A DNA stretch of 46,291 nucleotides, taken from Nitrospira japonica (lineage in GTDB: Bacteria > Nitrospirota > Thermodesulfovibrionia > UBA6902). The stretch spans positions 1 to 46,291 of the forward strand of contig DYJL01000024.1 in the NCBI GenBank assembly GCA_020723105.1. Direction: 5' to 3'. The translations under genes were made by a program, and so were the position numbers. Shown here in pieces: positions 29,539 through 37,714 of the stretch. Below the pieces are notes generated by a model that did not search any database, had not been told where the DNA came from, and worked only from the letters and a program-made list of their open reading frames with translations. Within the stretch, counting starts at the first letter, position 1, and every line of letters begins with the position of its first letter.

Positions 29539-30621
29539 ATGAACATCTTTCACACAGAAACATTAAAAAAGTGGGGCGGGCAGCAAAACCGGGTGTTGCT
29601 TGAGGCACTAGGGCTTCAAGACAGAGGGCACAAGGTCATCATCGCCTGTCACAGGGAGAGCGTTCTTTCACAAAAAGCAAAACACTCTGGCATAAAGGTT
29701 TACGAAATGAATATGGTAAAGCAGGCTTATCCCGCAATTATTATAAAACTGATAAAAATTATCAGAGAGGAAAATATTGATATAGTATCTACACACAGTT
29801 CCGTAGACAGTTGGGCCGGCGGGATTGCGGCCAGGCTCGCAGGCCGGAAACTTGTCAGGTTCCGGCACAATCTTTATCCTCCCGGAAGGGGTTTACTAGT
29901 AAAATTTATCTATACAATACCAGACAAAATAATAGCCATAAGCAACACAGTAAAAGATGTGCTTATTAACAGTGGAGTCAATAAAGATAAGCTGACCATA
30001 ATACCAAGCGCTGTTGATACACAAAGATTCCAGTATGAGGTTCAAGACTTTCGTGACGAACTAAAAATATCCCCCGAAACTCTTATCATTGGAAATACAT
30101 CCACATTTACCGAGGTAAAAGGACAGATTTATCTTCTTCAGGCCTTTAATAGTATCAGCAAAAAAATCCCCTGTGTCCTGATGTTTGCCGGAAGACTTAA
30201 TGAGCCTTCATTAAGCCGCTATTTATCATATGTAAACAAAGAATTCAGAGACAAGGTTGTTTTTCTGGGACATCGGGATGATATTCCGAAAGTTTTAAAG
30301 ACGATAGATATTTTTGTGTATCCGTCATATATGGAAGGCCTCGGTACGGCGCTTCTTGAAGCCATGACGATGAAAAGGCCTGTAGCAGTGTCTGATATAC
30401 CGACATTTCACGAATTTATTGAGGATGGTATGAATGGTTTATATTTCAAACCCAAAGACCCTGACGACCTGGCCAAAAAAGTTGTCGTACTGTTACAGAA
30501 CAGGGAGCTCAGGGAGAAACTTGGCAGTAATGCCGGAGCAACTGCGATTAAACGCTTTACAGTAAGCCGAATGATAGAGCTGACAGAGACTTGCTACAAA
30601 GAGGTTGTTCATGCTATATAG
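29539..30621 (+). CDS. glycosyltransferase family 4
   Basis: A 360-aa GT-B glycosyltransferase with the same N-terminal pattern as the preceding gene (MNIFHTETLKKWGGQQNRVL). The donor site has TEVKGQIYLLQAF, VLMFAGRL and an intact EX7E motif in MEGLGTALLEAMTMKRPV. It probably adds a core sugar at the inner membrane. It has no Shine-Dalgarno, because the spacer before it is filled by a palindromic repeat. Translation may depend on coupling to the upstream gene or on the repeat's own structure. Confidence 0.88.
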   Translation: MNIFHTETLKKWGGQQNRVLLEALGLQDRGHKVIIACHRESVLSQKAKHSGIKVYEMNMVKQAYPAIIIKLIKIIREENIDIVSTHSSVDSWAGGIAARLAGRKLVRFRHNLYPPGRGLLVKFIYTIPDKIIAISNTVKDVLINSGVNKDKLTIIPSAVDTQRFQYEVQDFRDELKISPETLIIGNTSTFTEVKGQIYLLQAFNSISKKIPCVLMFAGRLNEPSLSRYLSYVNKEFRDKVVFLGHRDDIPKVLKTIDIFVYPSYMEGLGTALLEAMTMKRPVAVSDIPTFHEFIEDGMNGLYFKPKDPDDLAKKVVVLLQNRELREKLGSNAGATAIKRFTVSRMIELTETCYKEVVHAI

Positions 30622-30665
30622 TTCTATCACCCGGGAAACTGTCTGCGGCTAACCAAATAACTATC

Positions 30666-31445
30666 ATGGAACACATAAAAAATGATGTAGCGTCTTTTTA
30701 TTGTTTAGAAGAATTCCTGCCGCCTCTTGTAAAACTTTGCGAAATTGTCAGACGAAGTCCTGCCTGCATCAAGCCGTTTAGAGGCGCCAATAAAAAGATG
30801 GCCGGGATATTTGCAGAAGAAGGATTTCAGCTTTATTCTACGGTAAAAAAGACCACCCTGCTGTATGACCCGGCTTCCATGAGTTTTCTGAAAATCCTTC
30901 ATCCGATGAATCTGAAAAGCAAAGGAGTCTTTCTTTTTATAAATAAGGCAAAGTCCATCTATAATATTTCAGAACAGTTATCTTCAAAAGGCATAAAGAT
31001 AGCGCAAGTGGTTGCTTACGGAGTTATCAGCTCCCACAAGCGCCCTTTTTTTGCCATGAAAAAGTTAGAGGGCGAATCCCTTTACAATATTTTAATCAGG
31101 GGGAAAAAGACATTGCCGATGGAGACATATATACATGTTGCAGATGATGTGGTAAGGCTTCATCAGTCAGGTTACTGGCTTGGCGATGCGCATCTTTCAC
31201 ATATTTTTATAAAGGATGGTAACGTGACAGGCCTGATAGATATTGACAGTATCAGAAAGAACCATCCCTTCATGCTCAGGCATCTTGCAAAGGATCTCGC
31301 CGGTCTGAATCACCCCTCGCTTCCGGTTACTGCAGATGAAAAAAAGAAGTTGCTGGATTATTATCTCGGCAAGGTGAAGATAACAAATGAGAAGAAGTTT
31401 TTGCAGATGGTAAAACATTATACGGAGCAACGATGGAAGGCATAA
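30666..31445 (+). CDS. LPS-core sugar kinase-like protein (WaaP/Kdo-kinase fold)
   Basis: A 259-aa kinase-fold protein from the ATG at 30666; an upstream in-frame start at 30591 overlaps the GT4 gene and has no support. The pattern fits small LPS or aminoglycoside-like kinases: FFAMKKLEGESLY (hinge), HVADDVVRLHQSGY, the catalytic loop LGDAHLSHIFI (catalytic Asp near 173) and LIDIDSIR (metal Asp near 192). The nucleotide loop is poorly conserved. In LPS clusters such proteins phosphorylate heptose or Kdo; which sugar is used here cannot be told. It overlaps the next GT2 gene by 13 bp. Confidence 0.7.
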   Translation: MEHIKNDVASFYCLEEFLPPLVKLCEIVRRSPACIKPFRGANKKMAGIFAEEGFQLYSTVKKTTLLYDPASMSFLKILHPMNLKSKGVFLFINKAKSIYNISEQLSSKGIKIAQVVAYGVISSHKRPFFAMKKLEGESLYNILIRGKKTLPMETYIHVADDVVRLHQSGYWLGDAHLSHIFIKDGNVTGLIDIDSIRKNHPFMLRHLAKDLAGLNHPSLPVTADEKKKLLDYYLGKVKITNEKKFLQMVKHYTEQRWKA

Positions 31446-32263
31446 GCATTATCATTGCTGTCTTCAACAAAGTTGAAACCACTGTAAAGTGTGTTGAACT
31501 TATAACTGAGGAAAACAGAGGCGACCCCTTTGAAATTATTATTGTTGACAACGGCTCAACGGATGAGACGCCAAATGTCATTGCGAGGAGCGTCAGCGAC
31601 GAAGCAATCTTAGTGGATGAGATTGCTTCGCCTACGGCTCGCAATGACAAGAAGTCAAATATCACCTACATCCGTAACGAACAAAACCTCGGTGTTGCAA
31701 GAGCTTTAAATATCGGGGCTGCTGCTGCCAGATATGAAATCCTCTGTTTCATGCACAACGATGTTTTTATCCATGAAAAAAACTGGAGCGCAAAAATAGG
31801 GGACTTTATTCTCAAAACACCGACGGCAGGGGTTGTCGGTCTTTACGGCGCAAAGATCCTGCGCAAAGACGGTAGTTTCAGAGGCAAAACAATTGTGCAT
31901 GCAAAAAGGGGCGGCCCCTCTATGAATACACCTTTTGAACAGGTAGCTGTTGTAGACGGCCTTCTCATGGCGATAAAAAAACCGGTGTTTAAAAAGATCG
32001 GGGGATTCTACGACGGGTTCATTATGCATTTCTATGATAAAGACATTTCTCTCAGGGCATATGAAAACGGCCTGGCTAATTATGTCCTGAAAATCCCGTT
32101 TGAGCATCGCTGTGGTACCACAAGGGAACAGATAAAAAAAGATGATACCATACGAGATGAGGCACAGAAAAAATTTGTCGAGATATGGAAGAAGCATCTG
32201 CCGGCGGATGTGAGTAAGTGGCAGGAGAGAGTTGCATATATTTTCAGAAAAGGAGCTTCATGA
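31433..32263 (+). CDS. glycosyltransferase family 2 with an in-frame palindromic-repeat insertion
   Basis: A 276-aa GT-A inverting glycosyltransferase. The N-terminus SIIIAVFNKVETTVKCVEL, IIIVDNGSTDETP, the acceptor-side CFMHNDVFIHE (an HND in place of the usual DxD) and the later GGFYDGFIMHFYDKDISLRA are typical of LPS and O-antigen GT2 enzymes. Residues 49-72 (VIARSVSDEAILVDEIASPT and a few more) are the translation of a 72-bp GTCATTGCGAG palindrome between the second beta-strand and the IRNEQNLGVARALN helix. The length, a multiple of three, keeps the frame. The gene is otherwise complete and ends in an ATGA overlap with the next GT4. Confidence 0.88.
   Translation: MEGISIIIAVFNKVETTVKCVELITEENRGDPFEIIIVDNGSTDETPNVIARSVSDEAILVDEIASPTARNDKKSNITYIRNEQNLGVARALNIGAAAARYEILCFMHNDVFIHEKNWSAKIGDFILKTPTAGVVGLYGAKILRKDGSFRGKTIVHAKRGGPSMNTPFEQVAVVDGLLMAIKKPVFKKIGGFYDGFIMHFYDKDISLRAYENGLANYVLKIPFEHRCGTTREQIKKDDTIRDEAQKKFVEIWKKHLPADVSKWQERVAYIFRKGAS
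31577..31648. repeat. GTCATTGCGAG palindromic repeat inside a GT2 gene
   Basis: The 72-bp element has inverted ends GTCATTGCGAG (31577-31587) and CTCGCAATGAC (31638-31648), with inner arms GAAGCAATCT and GAGATTGCTTC. It contributes exactly 24 codons. Confidence 0.85.
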
Positions 32264-33381
32264 CCCAAAAATTCAACATCCTTCATGTTGTCAGCAGGCT
32301 CCCTGTCGGCGGCGTTGAAAATATGATTATGAAGGTTGTCAGTGAATATGACAAAAGCCGGTTCAATGCCAGCATCTGCTGCATTAAAGAAGGCGGTGCA
32401 GTTGCCGAGGACCTGATACGGTCCGGATATAGAGTGGATATATTGAATAAAATGAAAAGCCGTTCTGCCGGATGGGATGCCGTAACAGCCGTTTATCATA
32501 TTTTAAAAAGAGACAACATTCATATCATACGAACACATCAGTATCATGCAAATCTTTACGGAAGGCTTGCCGGAATACTTGCGAGAGTTCCTGTTATTAT
32601 CCCCTCTTTTCACAACATCTATGTATCCCCGGACCAGCCCAAGCTGCACCGGCGGATATTCAATCACATTCTCAGTTATTTCAGCAGCGCCCTGGTTGCT
32701 GTGTCCAGCGCTATTGCTTCCGATATAATGCGATATGACAGGGTCTGTCCAAAAAAAATAAAAGTGATTCACAACGGCATTAAGCTCGATAACTTCGATA
32801 GTGCGCTTTCAAAAAACGAGGCCCGGAAGCTCTTTAATCTGCCCGAAGATACTATACTAATCGGCGCTGTCGGAAGGCTTACCCCGCAGAAAGGACAACG
32901 CTATCTGATAGAGGCGCTGTCAGAAATTAACAACACTGCTGTTGCCATTGCAGGAGATGGGCCGCTTATAAATGAATTGAAGAATCTCGCAACCCGGCTC
33001 AATGTTAATTGTATTTTTACTGGCAAGCTGCATCATGACAAAATTCCGCTTTTTCTGAGAGCAGCAGATATTTATTGCATCCCCTCCCTTTGGGAAGGAA
33101 TGCCGTCTGCGCTTGTAGAGGCCATGGCTTCAGGGCTTCCCATTATTGCATCGGATATTCTGCCTCATAAAGAGGTGCTCAATGATGCAGGAATATTTGT
33201 GCCCTCAGAAAAAGCAGCTACACTGGCAGAAAAGATAAGGCAATTGATTAGAGATCCTTCTCTCAGAGACTCTCTGGCTCAAAAAGCAAAAGAAAGGTCC
33301 AGGATTTTTTCCATTAAACATACTGTAAAGTCATATGAAAATTTGTATGAAGAAATACTGAGAAAGAAGAAGCTGCTATGA
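32260..33381 (+). CDS. glycosyltransferase family 4
   Basis: A 373-aa GT-B enzyme. The start at 32260 is supported by AGGAG at 32251 and the ATGA overlap with the GT2 stop; a GTG at 32218 would overlap more. The N-terminal HVVSRLPVGGVENMIMK loop, GRLTPQKGQRYLIEAL, VAIAGDGPLINELKN and the EX7E motif in WEGMPSALVEAMASGLP are intact. The pattern resembles LPS and exopolysaccharide GT4 enzymes. The next gene overlaps by four bases. Confidence 0.88.
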   Translation: MTQKFNILHVVSRLPVGGVENMIMKVVSEYDKSRFNASICCIKEGGAVAEDLIRSGYRVDILNKMKSRSAGWDAVTAVYHILKRDNIHIIRTHQYHANLYGRLAGILARVPVIIPSFHNIYVSPDQPKLHRRIFNHILSYFSSALVAVSSAIASDIMRYDRVCPKKIKVIHNGIKLDNFDSALSKNEARKLFNLPEDTILIGAVGRLTPQKGQRYLIEALSEINNTAVAIAGDGPLINELKNLATRLNVNCIFTGKLHHDKIPLFLRAADIYCIPSLWEGMPSALVEAMASGLPIIASDILPHKEVLNDAGIFVPSEKAATLAEKIRQLIRDPSLRDSLAQKAKERSRIFSIKHTVKSYENLYEEILRKKKLL

Positions 33382-34346
33382 AAATTCTGCTCATCACTGA
33401 ATTTTCAAAGCCGTGGAATAACGGCTGGTACTATAAAGCGGGTTTTGAAAAAAACGGAATTGCAGCAATTCCGTTTGATCCTGCCTCTGTTGAGCAACCT
33501 GAGATAAAGGTTTTTAAATTAATAAAAGAACACTCTCCTGACTTTATTCTTCACACAAAAGACGAACTTGCAGCAGAGACGTTTCAGAAATTAAGAACGC
33601 TTGCAAAAGTAATAATGTGGTATCCCGACCCGGTGATTCCGGTTTGGTTGCCCCCGTATGTGAGGGCTGCTGATATATTTTTCACCATGTCAGAGGGCCT
33701 CGTTGAAGAATTCAGAAAGTATAATCCCAACATATTCTGGCTGTCACAGGCCTTTGAACCGGCATTTTTCAAAGTAAAAGAAATCACGGACGAAGACAGG
33801 AAGACTTATTCTGCAGATGTAACCTTTGTCGGAAATCTCGGCTCCAAGGAGCAGTATCTTTCAAGAAGGAATTCCATTGAAAAGATCATTGATACCGGTT
33901 TTAAACTTAAATGGTGGGGGCCGAAGATACCAAGAAAATTTTCCACCATTCCCCTGTTACTCGGAAAACTCGGCAGGGCCTATGGAGGCAAGTTTGTCTG
34001 GGGTGAAGAATATGCAAAGGTTGCAAGACTGTCTAAAATATTCCTCGCCTTTGATTCAATGCCTGATATCAGAAAATCCATGAGCGCTCGAATGTACACT
34101 GCGGTCGGTTGCGGCGCTTTCTACATGTGCCGGCATGTAAATGGCATGGAAGATATTTTAGAACCGGGAAAGGAAATCGTGACCTTCCGGTCTGATGATG
34201 AGATGATAGATATGATAAGATATTACCTTAAAAATGATGACTTGCGAATAAAAATCGCAGAGGCGGGGGCAAATCGTGTGTTGAAAGATCATACATATGA
34301 AGTAAGAATCGGACAGATGATTAAGCTGCTGGAAGAAGTATTTTAA
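33378..34346 (+). CDS. CgeB-like glycosyltransferase
   Basis: A 322-aa protein of the CgeB/DUF3880 GT-B group. Typical segments are the N-terminal KILLITEFSKPWNNGWYY, IMWYPDPVIPVWLPPYVRAAD, ADVTFVGNLGSKEQYLSRR and the C-terminal SARMYTAVGCGAFYMCRHV with GKEIVTFRSDDEM. In the family the C-terminal segment binds the donor nucleotide sugar. It is translationally coupled to the GT4 before it and abuts the ligase gene. It probably adds a peripheral core sugar; acceptor and donor are unknown. Confidence 0.78.
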   Translation: MKILLITEFSKPWNNGWYYKAGFEKNGIAAIPFDPASVEQPEIKVFKLIKEHSPDFILHTKDELAAETFQKLRTLAKVIMWYPDPVIPVWLPPYVRAADIFFTMSEGLVEEFRKYNPNIFWLSQAFEPAFFKVKEITDEDRKTYSADVTFVGNLGSKEQYLSRRNSIEKIIDTGFKLKWWGPKIPRKFSTIPLLLGKLGRAYGGKFVWGEEYAKVARLSKIFLAFDSMPDIRKSMSARMYTAVGCGAFYMCRHVNGMEDILEPGKEIVTFRSDDEMIDMIRYYLKNDDLRIKIAEAGANRVLKDHTYEVRIGQMIKLLEEVF

Positions 34347-35570
34347 ATGGAAAAACGATATGAAGTCATAGACAAAATCATTGCAGCAGAAATTTATCTG
34401 TACATTATCTTTATGTTTCTTACGAGAGGAGAAGCAATACGGAATATCCTGCTGTTTTCGAGTTTTTTCTTGTGGCTTATAACCCTGAAATACAGGAGCA
34501 ATAAATGGATCCTGAAGGAGCCTGTTCCCTTACTATTCTGGGGACTTATGGCAAGCATTTTAATATCGGCAATTTTTTCTATAGCGCCTCTCTATTCCCT
34601 GAAGAATTTAGTAACTGACCCATTAAAGTCCGCTATATTCTTTTGCCTGTTAGCCACTACACTTTCCGAGCAAAAACGGTTAAGAATGTTTGTTTATATA
34701 TCGTGCGTTATATTGGTGTTTACAATATCCGTTGGCTATTACAGCTACTGGGCCTATAACCTTCCCTTAATGAAGCCCGTTACATGGATCAGACATGCCT
34801 GGCATTCAAGGTTTGCTATGGATATTAATACGCTGCTTCCCTTTACACTTATCATCTTGTTATTGAGTAACGATGTGAAATTAAAACTCCTTATCCTTTT
34901 TATAATTATGACCGGAATATTGGGGGTTATCCTCAGTACTGCAAGGGGAGGTCTGGCAGGATTTACAGGCATTGCTCTTATATGGATGGTATATTTCCTC
35001 AAAACAAAAAAGGTTGGCTTTAAAATTATTACTGCGATAGTGGCCTCAGTTGTTATTCTTTTCAGTGCTGCGTTATTTCTGTCTCCGTTAATGAAAGAAA
35101 AATTTATTTCCAACAAGAAAAATATCGCGTCCCTCGGCAAAAGGACCGAAATCTGGAAACCCCTTGTTGCTGCTGCGCTTGAAAGGCCGATATTCGGCTG
35201 GGGATACGGCAGTAAAATATTTTCAATGGATACGCCTTTTGAAGATACGCTTTATAAGGTTGCTCCTGTAAATAGAAAGCAGGCGTTCAGAAATCCTCAT
35301 AATGCCTTTCTCAAAATTTTTTTTCATCAGGGGATAGTTGGTTTAATTTTATATCTTGCATTAATCATTACAGCAACCAGAACTTTTTGGAAGGGAATAG
35401 CTAACGCAGAAATTTTTAAGAGCTATGTCCTTACAGCCTGTGCCAGCATAATGACAGGCACTTTTTTTATTAACTCGCTTTCTGAAAATCCACGCTTAAT
35501 AAGTTTAACCTTTATCCTGGGTATCGGCCTTGCCGCTCATTACATGAAAAATGAAAATAGCCATTCTTAG
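34347..35570 (+). CDS. waaL: O-antigen ligase / polymerase-like membrane protein
   Basis: A 407-aa membrane protein with about ten to twelve helices and one larger periplasmic loop (about 255-325). The loop carries the Wzy_C/WaaL features: RTEIWKPLVAAALERPIFGWGY and the RNPHNAFLKIFFHQGIVGL motif with the conserved His. WaaL attaches O-antigen to lipid A-core in the periplasm. A Wzy-type polymerase cannot be excluded by sequence alone, but the core-cluster setting favours the ligase. It overlaps the next gene by 20 bp. Confidence 0.85.
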   Translation: MEKRYEVIDKIIAAEIYLYIIFMFLTRGEAIRNILLFSSFFLWLITLKYRSNKWILKEPVPLLFWGLMASILISAIFSIAPLYSLKNLVTDPLKSAIFFCLLATTLSEQKRLRMFVYISCVILVFTISVGYYSYWAYNLPLMKPVTWIRHAWHSRFAMDINTLLPFTLIILLLSNDVKLKLLILFIIMTGILGVILSTARGGLAGFTGIALIWMVYFLKTKKVGFKIITAIVASVVILFSAALFLSPLMKEKFISNKKNIASLGKRTEIWKPLVAAALERPIFGWGYGSKIFSMDTPFEDTLYKVAPVNRKQAFRNPHNAFLKIFFHQGIVGLILYLALIITATRTFWKGIANAEIFKSYVLTACASIMTGTFFINSLSENPRLISLTFILGIGLAAHYMKNENSHS

Positions 35571-36681
35571 AAAAAAATATACCTTCCACGGAGGGGCGGA
35601 AGGTTTTTCAAGCAGCTTTATAGAGAGGCTTGCAGCAGACGGACATGAGGTGCATATTTTTGCAATCAAATGGCAGAGTGACGATAAGCATGGAAATATT
35701 CATTTCCATAAAGTGCCTGTAATTGCACTCAATTCTTTTCTCAGAGATTTCTCTTTTGCAATATCATCATATCTCATGTTGAAAAGAAGGAGAAAACAAT
35801 TTGACATTATCCAGACCCACGATAAGACTATTTATCAGGAACTTTACCGCGCAGGAGACGGGTGCCACATTGAATGGCTTAAACAGAGATGGAGGAGGAT
35901 AGGATTTTTGGAAAAACTCTCTATCATTCTTAACCCGTATCACTGGCTGATTCTGGAACTTGAACGCAGCATTTTCAAGCAGCATAGATATAAAAAAATC
36001 ATCGCCATTTCAGAGATGGTAAAAAGGAATATCATTGAAAATTACAGGGTCCAGCCCTCGGATATAGATGTGATTTACAATGGCGTAGACATAGAAAAAT
36101 ATCATCCCCGAAACAGGGATAAATATAGAAGCGAAATAAGACAGAAACACGGTTTAAAGGATACCGATTTTGTGGTGCTTTTTATGGGCTCAGGTTTTGA
36201 GAGAAAAGGAGTTAAGTATTTAATAGAGGCAGTTGGACGGATACCCGAGGCTGTAACATTATTGATTGTGGGCAAGGGGTCTCCGCATCTTCGCTTCTCT
36301 CATTCCCCGCGTCAAAGTATAATCTTCTGTGGTCCCCAGAAAGAAAATTACAAATATTACGCTGCGGCCGATGTCTTTGTTTTTCCCACTATCTATGAGC
36401 CATTTGGTAACGTTCATCTGGAGGCGCTTGCAAGCGGGCTGCCTGTAATAACCACAAAAAACAGCGGCGCTGCTGAAATAATAAAAGACGCGGTGCATGG
36501 TTTTGTTATCAACAAACCAGAGGATGTCGCATCAATTGCTGAGAAGATAGGGGTTTTTATAAACGATAGAGACGCCCTTGAGTCCATGAGCAAAAAGGCC
36601 CGGCAACTTGCAGAGGAATTTACTTTTGAAAAACATATCAGCAAAATAAAAGACCTGTATGAAAGGGTAATTGCCTTATAG
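35551..36681 (+). CDS. WaaG-like glycosyltransferase family 4
   Basis: A 376-aa GT-B enzyme closest in pattern to WaaG/RfaG core glucosyltransferases. The N-terminus IAILRKKYTFHGGAEGFSSS and the YRAGDGCHIEWLKQRWRR segment are characteristic of that group. The donor site has MGSGFERKGVKYLIEAVG, VGKGSPH and an EX7E motif in YEPFGNVHLEALASGLP. WaaG adds glucose to the inner-core heptose; here the donor is inferred. It overlaps the ligase gene and ends the tightly packed part of the cluster. Confidence 0.85.
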   Translation: MKIAILRKKYTFHGGAEGFSSSFIERLAADGHEVHIFAIKWQSDDKHGNIHFHKVPVIALNSFLRDFSFAISSYLMLKRRRKQFDIIQTHDKTIYQELYRAGDGCHIEWLKQRWRRIGFLEKLSIILNPYHWLILELERSIFKQHRYKKIIAISEMVKRNIIENYRVQPSDIDVIYNGVDIEKYHPRNRDKYRSEIRQKHGLKDTDFVVLFMGSGFERKGVKYLIEAVGRIPEAVTLLIVGKGSPHLRFSHSPRQSIIFCGPQKENYKYYAAADVFVFPTIYEPFGNVHLEALASGLPVITTKNSGAAEIIKDAVHGFVINKPEDVASIAEKIGVFINDRDALESMSKKARQLAEEFTFEKHISKIKDLYERVIAL

Positions 36682-36794
36682 TTATGCTATTAATCATTAA
36701 ACATCTTAAAAATCATTTAAGATCTTTCAGCAGACATGAAAGCCTGTTTCAGCATTTCTATAATCGACATTTTTATAACGACCCGTTTAAGCTG
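36682..36794 (+). pseudogene. duplicated copy of the 5' region of the downstream HAD gene
   Basis: The DNA from 36682 aligns colinearly with the upstream and first codons of the HAD gene at 39511, once a 173-bp insertion there is removed: 54 bp separate the shared TTATG word from the ATG in both copies. Here the ATG at 36736 starts MKACFSISIIDIFITT, against MEACFRLILFDIDGTLITT in the intact gene. Three codons of the DxD motif are deleted, and the frame then runs on in phase into the next GT2 gene. Confidence 0.75.
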
Positions 36795-36815
36795 TTTAAA
36801 CCGCTTAAACCGTTT
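36785..36815. repeat. degenerate 9-bp tandem repeat
   Basis: GTTTAAGCT, GTTTAAACC, GCTTAAACC and GTTT follow one another, and then a CTACACGCTACACCCTACGC stretch. This low-complexity DNA lies between the HAD relic and the GT2 start. Confidence 0.6.
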
Positions 36816-36888
36816 CTTGTTTATACCCCCTACACGCTACACCCTACGCCCTGTCTTTTTGTCTGCAACCATTGGAACAGAATTCACC

Positions 36889-37638
36889 ATGGATAAGGAG
36901 GCCTATTTGTTCCCCGTTTCTGTTGCCATCATTACAAAGAACGAAGAGCAAAACATCGAAGATGCTCTGAAAAGCGTTGTTGATGCAAAAGAAATTGTCA
37001 TCGTTGATGCATTCAGCAGCGACAGGACCGTTGAGATATGCAGAAAGTATACCGATAAAATCTTTCAGCATGAGTGGGAAGGGTTTGCTTTGCAGAAACA
37101 GAAGGCTGTTGATTATGCAAAAGGCGAATGGATTCTAATACTCGATGCTGATGAAAGAGTAACGCCCGAGCTTAAGGCAGAGATAATAAATGCTGTATCT
37201 GCTTTTGATTGCAACGGATTTTATATACCGAGGGAAAATTATTTTTTAGGAAAATGGATAAAACACAGCGGCTGGTGGCCTGATTATACGTTGAGATTAT
37301 TCAGAAAAAATAAAGGCTATTTTGAAATTCGAGAGGTTCATGAAAAAATTATAGTCGAAGGAAAAACAGAATATCTAAAACAACCTCTTAAACATTTCAC
37401 ATACCGAAGCCTCTCAGACTTTATATTTAGAATGGATAACTATTCAGCCCTTGCTGCCAGAGAACTAAAGAAAAAAAAGGGGGCTGCGGGTTTGCTTTCT
37501 CTTCTTATAAGACCCCCTGCAACATTTATTAAGATGTATTGCCTTCGGCTTGGGTTTCTCGATGGCATTCACGGATTGATACTTGCCGTGCTTTACAGTT
37601 ATTACACATTTCTCAAATATGCAAAGACGCGGGATTGA
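36889..37638 (+). CDS. WaaE-like glycosyltransferase family 2
   Basis: A GT-A inverting enzyme of about 249 aa resembling WaaE/KdtX core beta-glucosyltransferases. Typical segments are VAIITKNEEQNIEDALKSV, EIVIVDAFSSDRTVEI, the metal motif LILDADERVTPEL (DxD as DAD), SGWWPDYTLRLFRKNKG and REVHEKIIVEG. The start is uncertain. The ATG at 36889 has no ribosome site, whereas a TTG at 36907 lies 5 bp after AAGGAGG and would give MFPVSVAIITKNEE, a normal family N-terminus. An in-frame ATG at 36736 belongs to the HAD relic and would add 51 unrelated residues. It ends 3 bp before a long palindrome shared with speB. Confidence 0.88.
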   Translation: MDKEAYLFPVSVAIITKNEEQNIEDALKSVVDAKEIVIVDAFSSDRTVEICRKYTDKIFQHEWEGFALQKQKAVDYAKGEWILILDADERVTPELKAEIINAVSAFDCNGFYIPRENYFLGKWIKHSGWWPDYTLRLFRKNKGYFEIREVHEKIIVEGKTEYLKQPLKHFTYRSLSDFIFRMDNYSALAARELKKKKGAAGLLSLLIRPPATFIKMYCLRLGFLDGIHGLILAVLYSYYTFLKYAKTRD

Positions 37639-37641
37639 AGT

Positions 37642-37714
37642 GTCATTTCGAACGAAGTGAGAAATTTTAAATGTCAAAATACAAAGAAAGATTCCTCACT
37701 TCGTTCGGAATGAC
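37642..37714. repeat. palindromic repeat at the GT2/speB convergence
   Basis: Two 20-bp arms, GTCATTTCGAACGAAGTGAG (37642-37661) and CTCACTTCGTTCGGAATGAC (37695-37714), are inverted with one mismatch. The element lies between convergent genes and could act as a two-way terminator. It also encodes the end of speB. Confidence 0.85.

Noticed and set aside
30591-30665. Longer N-terminus for the core-kinase-like gene
   Set aside because: The extra residues overlap the GT4 gene and are not kinase-like; the ATG at 30666 is the first non-overlapping start.
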